Under the pieces are notes generated by a model. That model was not told the origin of the DNA, did no database searches, and worked only from the letters and a program-made list of their open reading frames with translations. Source: Polyangium mundeleinium (GTDB lineage: Bacteria; Myxococcota_A; Polyangia; Polyangiales; Polyangiaceae). From it: a DNA stretch of 64,000 nt. Position 1 is the stretch's first letter. Every line of letters starts with the position of its first letter. Below, piece after piece: positions 17,202 through 24,039 of the stretch. The stretch covers positions 9,580,501 through 9,644,500 of the forward strand of contig NZ_JAQNDO010000001.1 in NCBI RefSeq assembly GCF_028369105.1, given 5' to 3'. The position numbers and the translations under genes were made by a program.

Positions 17202-17779
17202 CCTGCCCTCTTCTTCACGCCGAGCACCCACAAAAGGACGCTGAAAAGCCCGTGGATCGGCGGCCCAATCAAGAGGCAGAAGAGCGCCGTTTTCCACGAT
17301 AGTTCGACGACCAACGATGCGCCGGCGAGCGCACCGACGACCGAATCCAGCCGATCGGCCACGGCCGAGATCACGCGCCCCAAGCGGTGCTTCGGCGGCG
17401 CGCCCGGCTCGACGTCGAGCTGACGTTTCACGAAGGAGTTCGGCAGCTCCCCGAGCATCAACCCGAGCGCCGAGACCGCGCCGAGCAGGAGGAGCCCCGG
17501 CAACGTCGAGGGCCACACGGCGAGGCCGAGGCGCGGAGCCGCGGTCCCAAGGCCGGCCATGGCGAGCGCGGTCGCGGGCACGATGACCACGAAGCCACGC
17601 GTGGTCTTGTTGTCGCCGAAGAGGCGTCGCCCCCGGAACGTGTGACCTCCGTCGAGCGGACGGGTGAAACGTTTCGAGAGCGGATGCGCGAACCACGCGG
17701 ACTGGCAGGCGCCGCCGACAACGAAGCTCCCGACGAGGAGCCCAGCACAAGCGAGCGGAGAGAGCGCCGCGGGTTCCAT
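17198..17779 (-). CDS. CDP-archaeol synthase (CarS)-like CTP transferase
   Basis: A 193-residue polytopic membrane protein that fits the CarS/DUF46 family: HTFRGRRLFGDNKTTRGF near residues 46-63, then GELPNSFVKRQLDVEPGAP near 110 and DRLDSVVGALAG near 142. CarS activates phosphatidate-like ether lipids with CTP to give CDP-diacyl/dialkylglycerol. A bacterial member embedded in an acyl-reducing operon points to a non-standard phospholipid. It starts five bases after the desaturase stop and overlaps the dikinase start by ATGA. No CDP-alcohol phosphotransferase is in this operon; one lies 41 kb away at 58632. Confidence 0.82.
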   Translation of the reverse strand: MEPAALSPLACAGLLVGSFVVGGACQSAWFAHPLSKRFTRPLDGGHTFRGRRLFGDNKTTRGFVVIVPATALAMAGLGTAAPRLGLAVWPSTLPGLLLLGAVSALGLMLGELPNSFVKRQLDVEPGAPPKHRLGRVISAVADRLDSVVGALAGASLVVELSWKTALFCLLIGPPIHGLFSVLLWVLGVKKRAG

Positions 17780-17783
17780 GGGG

Positions 17784-18764
17784 CTAGATCGAGAGGCCGG
17801 AGGTGCTCCGGTTCTTGAAGAGAAAGACCTCGGCCGGCACGGCCTTGGCGGCGCGGATCCAGGCCCACGCAGGCGCCTCGTTCGGCGGCGTCCACGGGAT
17901 CTCGCGGAGGCGCGGGCCCGGCACGAAGGGGAAGACGTGGTGCAATTCGTGCGCGTCGAACCCCGTCAGGACGAACGTCGACAAGAAGCCCGAAAACCGG
18001 AGCGAACGCGTGTACGGCGCCTGCTCGGGCGCGGGAATCGGCGTGACGTCGGCGCCGTGGGAGAGCTCGAGCGGGATGTGCGTGTGCTGGCTCAACATGA
18101 TCACATCCATCCACGCGAAGCCGAGAAAAAGCCCGAGCCCGAAGAGGCGCAGCAGCGCCGCGGGTCCGACGAACACGAAGGCCGCGGCATAAATCGCGAG
18201 CAAGGCGAGCGCATTGACGACGAAGGCGCGACGTGCGCGAGCCTCGGGGAAGAGCCGGAAGAGGCGCGGCAGGTGCCAGAAGCTCTGCGCCCGGTAGAGG
18301 AACGAAAACAGCGGGAGCCAGGCGCGCCAGGCGATGTTGATCGCAGCGCGCTCGAACGTGCCGAGCGGGCGCGGGACGAGCGAGGAGGTCGTGGGATCCT
18401 TGTCCTGAAAGCCGGTCCATTTGTGGTGCATGCGGTGGATGGCTTTCCAGCTCGCATACGGGAGCACCGAGATCACGGAGGCGAGGTGGCCGGCGAGGGT
18501 ATTCAGGCCCCGCGTCGCGAAGAGCGTGTGATGTCCGGCCTCGTGCAGGAGGGAGAACCATTTCACGAAGGAGACGGCGAACACGATCTGCCCGACGAAC
18601 CACGCGGCCCACGACGCGCGCGAAGACAACGCGATCCCCGCAGCCGTGAGGGACACCGCGACGAACGTGTGCAGCGCGCCCTCGGCATCCCGCGGCCGGA
18701 GGTCTGTCACGGCGGCGTCACGCGCGGACGGGGGACGGGCGGGAGAGGCCTTCGGGGGAGCCAT
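17784..18764 (-). CDS. Membrane fatty acid desaturase
   Basis: A 326-residue membrane-bound di-iron desaturase/hydroxylase. The three His boxes are clear: HEAGHH near 75, HRMHH near 112 and HELHH near 285, with hydrophobic pairs between them; QHTHIP near 225 is a fourth His patch. The likely start is the ATG at 18764 (MAPPKASPARPP); an ATG 17 codons upstream would run into the next gene's end. It is the first gene of the lipid operon. It could desaturate or hydroxylate the acyl chain, or introduce the vinyl-ether bond of a plasmalogen; which one cannot be told by eye. Confidence 0.9.
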   Translation of the reverse strand: MAPPKASPARPPSARDAAVTDLRPRDAEGALHTFVAVSLTAAGIALSSRASWAAWFVGQIVFAVSFVKWFSLLHEAGHHTLFATRGLNTLAGHLASVISVLPYASWKAIHRMHHKWTGFQDKDPTTSSLVPRPLGTFERAAINIAWRAWLPLFSFLYRAQSFWHLPRLFRLFPEARARRAFVVNALALLAIYAAAFVFVGPAALLRLFGLGLFLGFAWMDVIMLSQHTHIPLELSHGADVTPIPAPEQAPYTRSLRFSGFLSTFVLTGFDAHELHHVFPFVPGPRLREIPWTPPNEAPAWAWIRAAKAVPAEVFLFKNRSTSGLSI

Positions 18765-18777
18765 GGCGCCGGATCGG

Positions 18778-19521
18778 TCAGAACTGGCCCGCGAGCGACA
18801 AACCTTGTTTGTCACGGTCGATCATGGGCAGGACGGTAAACGAGGGCATCGCGGACGTGCGTTTGCGTTTCGGCTCCGGCTCCGACTCCGCGTAGCTGAG
18901 CACGGCGATGTCGACGACGGGCCAGGCGACGACCGAGAGGAGGACCAAGGGGATGGTCATGTCCCTCGCGTCGCTCACATCGGCGATCATGGCGCTGACG
19001 ACGGGCAAACCCACATTGAGCCCGAGGCTCAAGAACCCGCGGCCGACGTTGCCATGGACCCAGTGCACGATGGGCGCCGTCAAGCAATGCCCAGCAGCAC
19101 CGAGACCCACCATCACCACGCCGATGTCTTCGGTGCTGTGGCTGCTGAACGTGAGCACGTAGCCGAGCGTAAACACGACATCGGAGGGGATGAGTCCAAG
19201 CAGTGTTTTCGCGCCGTACCATTGCCGCGTCGACGACGCGGACGCCTTCCCCTCGTCCTCGAGCCTCCACCCGGGATAAGGCCCATAGGCCCACGGCGGC
19301 GGGCGCTGCATCCAGGAGGGCTGGGCCCACGGAGGCGCAGGCGGCGGCGCGCCAAGCGTCGCAGGGGGTGCGGGTGCGGGCACGGACCCAGCTGCGGGCG
19401 CGGAATCGGACGCGGGAGCCGCCGAGGGCGCGGGCGGCGGCGGTGGCGCTGCACGCGCGGCGGTGGCGCCGAGGGCGGCGAACGCGGCGGAAGCAAGCGG
19501 CAAGAAGACACGCGGCGGCAT
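18778..19521 (-). CDS. Secreted/membrane protein with Pro/Ala-rich N-terminus, unknown function
   Basis: A 247-residue protein. The ATG at 19521 gives a clean signal peptide (PLASAAFAALGATAARA); an ATG nine codons earlier does not. A Pro/Ala-rich stretch (about 25-70) is followed by a WMQRPPPWAYGPYPGW patch and then four or five hydrophobic helices. The pattern is common among myxobacterial membrane proteins of unknown role. It ends 13 bases before the desaturase start and may therefore be part of the same transcript as the lipid operon. I do not recognise a domain. Confidence 0.7.
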   Translation of the reverse strand: MPPRVFLPLASAAFAALGATAARAAPPPPPAPSAAPASDSAPAAGSVPAPAPPATLGAPPPAPPWAQPSWMQRPPPWAYGPYPGWRLEDEGKASASSTRQWYGAKTLLGLIPSDVVFTLGYVLTFSSHSTEDIGVVMVGLGAAGHCLTAPIVHWVHGNVGRGFLSLGLNVGLPVVSAMIADVSDARDMTIPLVLLSVVAWPVVDIAVLSYAESEPEPKRKRTSAMPSFTVLPMIDRDKQGLSLAGQF

Positions 19522-19580
19522 CGATGGCTCCGGTCCGTCAGGCAGCACGCCACGACGAAAAACGCGGACATCGTATCACC

Positions 19581-20054
19581 TCACGTGTACTTCACGCTCA
19601 CGATCTCCATCTCGATGTCGCCCGCCGGACGACGCACTGTCACCACGTCGCCCGGGCTCTTGCCGAGCAGCGCCCGGCCCACGGGCGACTTCCAGCTGAT
19701 GCGCCCCGTCTTGCTGTCGATCTCGTCTTCGCCGACGATCCGATAGGTGTGCCGCTTGCCGTCCTCGTCCTCGACCTCGATGGCGGCGCCGAAGAAGACC
19801 TTGTCCCCCTTCTGCTCCTTCGGATCCACGACGACCGCGCTCTCGAGCCGCTTCGTGAGGTAATGCATGCGGCGGTCGATCTCGCGCAGCTTCCTCTTGC
19901 CGTAGATGTACTCGGCGTTCTCGCTCCGATCGCCCTGCGCAGCCGCATCCGCGACCTCCTGAACGATCCGCGGCCGGTCCACCGAGCGCAACCGGCCGAG
20001 CTCCTCCGACAGCCGGCGCGCCCCCTCGGGCGTGATGTAGTTCGGGTTCGGCAC
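19581..20054 (-). CDS. greB: Transcription elongation factor GreB
   Basis: A 157-residue Gre factor that rescues backtracked RNA polymerase by stimulating transcript cleavage. The coiled-coil carries the acidic tip in GDRSENAEYIYGKRKLREID; the YIYGK...LREIDRR wording marks GreB rather than GreA. The C-terminal FKBP-like half includes ISWKSPVGRALLGKSPGD. Translation most likely starts at the GTG at 20054 (AAGG upstream). The gene lies 19 bases after the AEC transporter stop, in the same direction. Confidence 0.93.
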   Translation of the reverse strand: MPNPNYITPEGARRLSEELGRLRSVDRPRIVQEVADAAAQGDRSENAEYIYGKRKLREIDRRMHYLTKRLESAVVVDPKEQKGDKVFFGAAIEVEDEDGKRHTYRIVGEDEIDSKTGRISWKSPVGRALLGKSPGDVVTVRRPAGDIEMEIVSVKYT

Positions 20055-20073
20055 GGCCGCGACCTTAGCAGGC

Positions 20074-21009
20074 TCAGGGCCGCGTCGCCTCGACGATCCA
20101 GGCGACCAGAGGCAACGTCGCCATCGACGCGAGGGACGCGAGTGTGCACACGGCCGCCGCGAGCGGACGATCACACCCCGTGAGCGCGACGATGATCACG
20201 CTGGCAAGCGCCGAGGGCATCGCCGCCTGGAGCACAGCGACGGTCGCGAGCGGCTCGGACACCGAGAAGACGCGGACGCAGAGGAGCGCCACGGCCGGCG
20301 CGAACAAGAGTTTGACCGCGCAAATCGCGATCGCCGGCGCGACGCGGCCGGAGAGCGCGCGCGCGTCGAGCGAGAGGCCGAGCGAGAGGAACACGAGGTA
20401 CGTCGTGGTACGTCCGAGCCCTTCGAGCGTGGTGAGCAAGAACGGCGGGATCGGCAGTTGGAGCGCATGCACGAGCGCGCCGAGCGGGACGGCGAGGACC
20501 AGGGGCTTGCGAAAGGTGCGCAGCGCGGCTCTCGCGTCGAACGCAGCGCCGCGGCCGAAGCGCTCGGCGTAGGCCTGGCCGAGGGTCCAGAGCAGGATCG
20601 TGGTGATGACGAGGTCGATCATCATGGCCGCCGAGCTCGCAGCCGCGTCGCTCGGGAAGAGCGTGAGCAGGAGCGGCAACCCGAGGAACCCCGTGTTGCT
20701 GAAGGACGCGACGATCCCCGCGCTGCCGATCGCGCGGGCGTCGAGACCAAAGGCCCGCGCCACGGCAGCGCCCACGCCGAGCGCGGCGAGCAGCGCGGTT
20801 GCGGACCACGGCAACACGCGCGCTGCGCCCCAGTCCATGCCATCCCGCGCGAGCACGGCGAAGAGAAGCGCGGGCATCGTGACGTCGACGACGAGCCCAT
20901 TCAGCACGTCGGCCTCGCGCGCGCCGAGGCCTCGCACGCGCGCGAGCACGAAGCCGAGGGCCAGCACCAGCGAGAGCCCGCCGAGGAGGGGTCCGAGCGC
21001 CTGCGTCAT
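20074..21009 (-). CDS. AEC-family (auxin efflux carrier-like) transporter
   Basis: A 311-residue protein with about ten membrane helices. Family features are the N-terminal VVDVTMPALLFAVLAR, the helix break near ASFSNTGFLGLPLLL and the C-terminal block from ALASVIIVALTGCD. Bacterial members move small organic acids or other metabolites; the substrate here is unknown. The ATG at 21009 overlaps the upstream lipoprotein stop (ATGA). Confidence 0.88.
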   Translation of the reverse strand: MTQALGPLLGGLSLVLALGFVLARVRGLGAREADVLNGLVVDVTMPALLFAVLARDGMDWGAARVLPWSATALLAALGVGAAVARAFGLDARAIGSAGIVASFSNTGFLGLPLLLTLFPSDAAASSAAMMIDLVITTILLWTLGQAYAERFGRGAAFDARAALRTFRKPLVLAVPLGALVHALQLPIPPFLLTTLEGLGRTTTYLVFLSLGLSLDARALSGRVAPAIAICAVKLLFAPAVALLCVRVFSVSEPLATVAVLQAAMPSALASVIIVALTGCDRPLAAAVCTLASLASMATLPLVAWIVEATRP

Positions 21010-22232
21010 CGCGCGGCGGACGAAACCTTCCCGCATTCCGCCACGAAATCACGGGCGGCCGCCTCGATCGGGCGCGACGCGCCTTGTTCGTCCTTCCGGG
21101 GATCCCATCCCGTGAGCTCGGCGAGCGCGGCCGTCGCGACTTCCTGCTGGCGTTGCCAGGCGTCGATGCGCCCCTCCGGCCTCGGCGCGCCGAGCAATTC
21201 GACGATCGACGGCACGAGGGATCGGGCCCCGGCGAGGCTGGCGAGTTGCAGATGAGCCGCGCGCACCCACCACGCATCCGGCTCCGCGGATTCGACCATC
21301 GACGCGAGGAACCGCTCCTCGAAGAGCGTGAGCACATCCCCCGACGCGGGCCCGTCTTGCCACGACAGTTTGTCGACGAGCTGCCGGATCTCCGCACCGG
21401 CCCGCTGGAGCGGCAAGTACCGGCCCTGGCCATCGCTGCCGATCGAGTCCGAGAATTTCTTCTCCACGGCTCGCCCCGCCACGTCCTCGAGACGCACGAG
21501 CACGTGCATCGAGGACGACGAGCCGAACGCCGCGAGCCCGGTGAGCCCCGACTTCGGCAGGGTCTCACGGATCGTCGTGTGGAGCGCCGCGCGCACGAAG
21601 GGCATTTTCGCGGCCACGGCGTCGGTCGGGATTTTCGCGCGCAACACCTGGAACGGGGGCATCTTCGGGTTGTTCACGAACGGCGACGACTCGCGGATCC
21701 CGATCACGTCGTACGACGCAGCCGCCGGATCCGTGCGGGAGATCTGCACGATCTCGAGCTGGTTGCCGTGCCCGGCGCCATGCTCGTACACGAGCTTCGT
21801 GATGGGCTGCTCGAGCCCGTCACATCCGAACGAGACCTCGACCGTGCTGCCCGGCCGCGTGGGCTTGTACTGCGCCCGCATGTCGGCCGTGATCGATCTC
21901 TCGGCGGCTGGATCCTTCGGGCGACACGCGAGCGGCTTGGGCTCCGTCGCGGGCTTCGGCGTCGCCGAGAGCGGCGGGAAAGGCCCGCCCTTCGCGCAGC
22001 GGTTCGGCTTCTGCGACTCGGGCGCCTTGGGAATCTCGTCGCCCCCGGCCTCCTCCGCACCCTTCGCCGCCTCGCCAGGGCCCGCCGTCGTGGGCACGGT
22101 GTTCCCTCCACCGCCGTTGCCCGCCGCCCCGCTGCACGCAACGAGCCCCAAAGCCAGCCCAAATCCCGCATGCCTCACGCGCCGCATGAGGCTGCGTATC
22201 ACGACGCTCCGTTCGCGCAAAAACGCATCCAT
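21006..22232 (-). CDS. Putative lipoprotein, unknown function
   Basis: A 408-residue protein. The ATG at 22232 has GGAGGG upstream at normal spacing; a further ATG 15 codons later would give a shorter leader, and both lead to the lipobox LVAC. After a Gly/Ala/Glu-rich linker (about 35-80) comes a soluble region with regular strands (VSFGCDGLEQPITKLVYEHG). The C-terminal part is helical with repeated residues like those of HEAT-type proteins (AHLQLASLAGARSLVPSIVE). It is coupled to the AEC transporter by ATGA. Function not recognised. Confidence 0.7.
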   Translation of the reverse strand: MDAFLRERSVVIRSLMRRVRHAGFGLALGLVACSGAAGNGGGGNTVPTTAGPGEAAKGAEEAGGDEIPKAPESQKPNRCAKGGPFPPLSATPKPATEPKPLACRPKDPAAERSITADMRAQYKPTRPGSTVEVSFGCDGLEQPITKLVYEHGAGHGNQLEIVQISRTDPAAASYDVIGIRESSPFVNNPKMPPFQVLRAKIPTDAVAAKMPFVRAALHTTIRETLPKSGLTGLAAFGSSSSMHVLVRLEDVAGRAVEKKFSDSIGSDGQGRYLPLQRAGAEIRQLVDKLSWQDGPASGDVLTLFEERFLASMVESAEPDAWWVRAAHLQLASLAGARSLVPSIVELLGAPRPEGRIDAWQRQQEVATAALAELTGWDPRKDEQGASRPIEAAARDFVAECGKVSSAAR

Positions 22233-22369
22233 CGTTCCCTCCTGGCCACGACGACCCGTGGCCAAACGACAAGGGAACGCGGGCATGGTTCCGCGGGACG
22301 TGTGGGGCTCTGAGACTCGCCGGAGCGAGAGGGCGGGCGCGGCGGAGCCTCGTTCGCGGCGCTTCGGGC

Positions 22370-22552
22370 TCAGTCCACCTGAGGCGGCTGGGGGCCCGGG
22401 ACGATGCCGGCGATGTCCGGATCTTCACCCGGCGTCTGATCGCCGCGCGTGTCCTTTTCCTTGCGACGCTCGAGCTTGTTCGCGGTCTTTTCGCGCTGCT
22501 TTTCCTGACGCGCGCGTTCCTTCTGGCGCTTCAGCGCTCCCTGCCTCTGCAT
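22370..22552 (-). CDS. Small highly basic coiled protein, 60 residues
   Basis: From the ATG at 22552 the frame encodes a Lys/Arg/Gln-rich helix of about 38 residues (ALKRQKERARQEKQREKTAN) and then an acidic-Pro tail (DPDIAGIVPGPQPPQVD). The upstream AAGG gives a weak ribosome site. Such proteins are common next to RNA-binding proteins, and this one is 124 bases after the RRM gene in the same direction. An RNA- or ribosome-related role is only inference. Confidence 0.55.
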   Translation of the reverse strand: MQRQGALKRQKERARQEKQREKTANKLERRKEKDTRGDQTPGEDPDIAGIVPGPQPPQVD

Positions 22553-22676
22553 GCGGCTCTGCCTTTCGCTTGGGGTTCTGCGCGTCCCGAAGGACGTGGG
22601 GGATGAGAAACGTGTCGGCGCGGCGGGGCCTTCCGGCAACCCGCCGCGCCGCTCCGGGTCAACCGACCGTTACCGA

Positions 22677-23081
22677 TCAGTAACGATCGCGCCCGCCGCC
22701 GCCACGGCCGCCGCGGCCACCGCCGCCGCCGCCGTAGCCGCCGCCGCCACGACCACCGCCGCCGCCGCCGCCGAAGCCGCCGCCGCCGCCGCCGCCGAAC
22801 CCACGGCCACCGCCGCCGCCACCCTCACGCGGGGGACGCTCCTGGGCCTCGTTGACCTTGAGCGTGCGGCCGTCGAGCATCACCCCGTTGAGCTGCGAGA
22901 TGGCGTTCGTCGCCGCGCTCGCGGAGCCCATCGTGACGAACGCGAAGCCGCGCGGCTGACCGGTCTCACGGTCGGTCGGCATCGCAATCTCGCGAACTTC
23001 ACCGGCAGCCGAGAACGCCTGCTCGAGGGTCTCGCGGGTGGTGCTGTAGGAGAGGTTGCCTACGTAGAGACGATTTCCCAT
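22677..23081 (-). CDS. Glycine-rich RRM RNA-binding protein
   Basis: A 134-residue protein. One RNA recognition motif fills residues 1-82 with RNP2 LYVGNL at 5-10 and RNP1 RGFAFVTM near 44-51. The tail is almost pure Gly with Arg, Phe and Tyr (RGFGGGGGGGFGG and similar) ending GGRDRY, like cold-regulated Rbp proteins of cyanobacteria and myxobacteria. It would bind single-stranded RNA as a chaperone. The Gly tail is encoded by GCC/CCG-rich repeats at 22680-22835. Confidence 0.93.
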   Translation of the reverse strand: MGNRLYVGNLSYSTTRETLEQAFSAAGEVREIAMPTDRETGQPRGFAFVTMGSASAATNAISQLNGVMLDGRTLKVNEAQERPPREGGGGGGRGFGGGGGGGFGGGGGGGRGGGGYGGGGGGRGGRGGGGRDRY

Positions 23082-23392
23082 GACATGATGCTTTCACGGC
23101 TTCCTTCGCGCGCGGGAGCGCCATCTCTGCCGACCATTCGACGAAGCCGTAGCGATCGAACGGGGACGTGCTGCGCGGGTCAGTCCGCGCCAGCACACGC
23201 TGCGTCTTCCAGTCGTTCGAGGCGAGCCACGTCCCCCTCCGAGTGGAGGGAGGAAAGAAAGCGTCGTGTCGAGGGCCAGTGACGTTCGTGAGGCACCTAC
23301 CGTACCCCGACGCGCCCAAGGTCGCAAGTCTGTCGCAGGCTTTTCTCGGGGACGCCGGAGGCCCCGTTCGGACGGAGAACGCAGAAGACGCG
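23082..23392. other. Long upstream region of the RRM gene
   Basis: About 310 bases lie between the RRM start and the terminator of the next gene. I see no clear RNA structure. On the minus strand, 23120-23240 reads as a stretch with good coding bias (WKTQRVLARTDPRSTSPFD, then YGFVEWSAEMALPR) with no convincing start, and the frame runs on into the RRM gene out of phase. It could be a decayed exon-like remnant, a regulatory leader or a real small ORF. Confidence 0.3.
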
Positions 23393-23421
23393 AAAAAAAG
23401 CGGGCCTCGCCGAAGGCGAGG
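23393..23421 (-). terminator. Intrinsic terminator of the 28169-23470 transcription unit
   Basis: On the minus strand CCTCGCC pairs with GGCGAGG around a three-base loop (23405-23421), followed by CCCGC and a run of seven T (23399-23393). It lies about 50 bases after the stop at 23470. This is a textbook rho-independent terminator, uncommon in this GC-rich DNA. Confidence 0.85.
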
Positions 23422-23469
23422 ACGCCGCCTCCGTAGGCGCGCACCCGGTTCGTCCCGGAACAGGGTTCG

Positions 23470-24039
23470 TCAGGCCAACCCTAGCCGCTCCCGCGCGCCC
23501 TTCACGCCGAAGATCGTGCCCCCACCCGGCGGTACGATCGGAGCGAGCAGGATCGACGCGAGGATCGCCGCAAGCGCGAGCGGCGCGTCGGGATCGTCCC
23601 CCTCGGCGACCTCGCTCGACACCTGCCAGACCCGAAGGCCGCGCTGAACGAGCACATCCATGCCCGCGCCGCCGATCGCCGCCGCGCCCGCCTCCGCGCA
23701 GAGGCGCGCCTCGGGCGCCTCCTCCACGGGCACGGTCACCACGCGCACGCGCGACGCGGCGCTGCGTCCCTTGCGCTGGACCAACATGACGGCCGCGTCC
23801 GCCGCGGGCGTCTCGCCGTTCGGGTAGGCCTTCGGCTGCTCGATCTCGAGCGTCACGCCGAAGAACGTGCGGGCCTTGTGCGCCCAGAGCGCGATGTCGA
23901 CGCGGGCCGAAGGATCTTGCGCGAGGAGCGTGTACGCGCTCGACACGGGGAGCGGCTCGACCCGAGAGCTCGCCCAACCATTGCGGTCGACATCCATGCC
24001 CGCACGATACGCCGTCCGCGACGGCCCCGGTATCGGCAT
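23470..24039 (-). CDS. Hypothetical protein coupled to the kinase/ATPase gene
   Basis: A 189-residue protein with no domain I recognise. The ATG at 24039 shares one base with the TAA of the upstream kinase (TAATG). The middle has alternating strands (VDIALWAHKARTFFGVTLEI) and the last third a hydrophobic segment rich in Ala, Leu and Ile ending PIVPPGGGTIFGVKG that may be membrane-associated. The coupling suggests it works with the kinase. A strong terminator follows. Confidence 0.6.
   Translation of the reverse strand: MPIPGPSRTAYRAGMDVDRNGWASSRVEPLPVSSAYTLLAQDPSARVDIALWAHKARTFFGVTLEIEQPKAYPNGETPAADAAVMLVQRKGRSAASRVRVVTVPVEEAPEARLCAEAGAAAIGGAGMDVLVQRGLRVWQVSSEVAEGDDPDAPLALAAILASILLAPIVPPGGGTIFGVKGARERLGLA

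Noticed and set aside
22680-22835. GCC/CCG repeat as a non-coding element
   Set aside because: It simply encodes the Gly-rich tail of the RRM protein.
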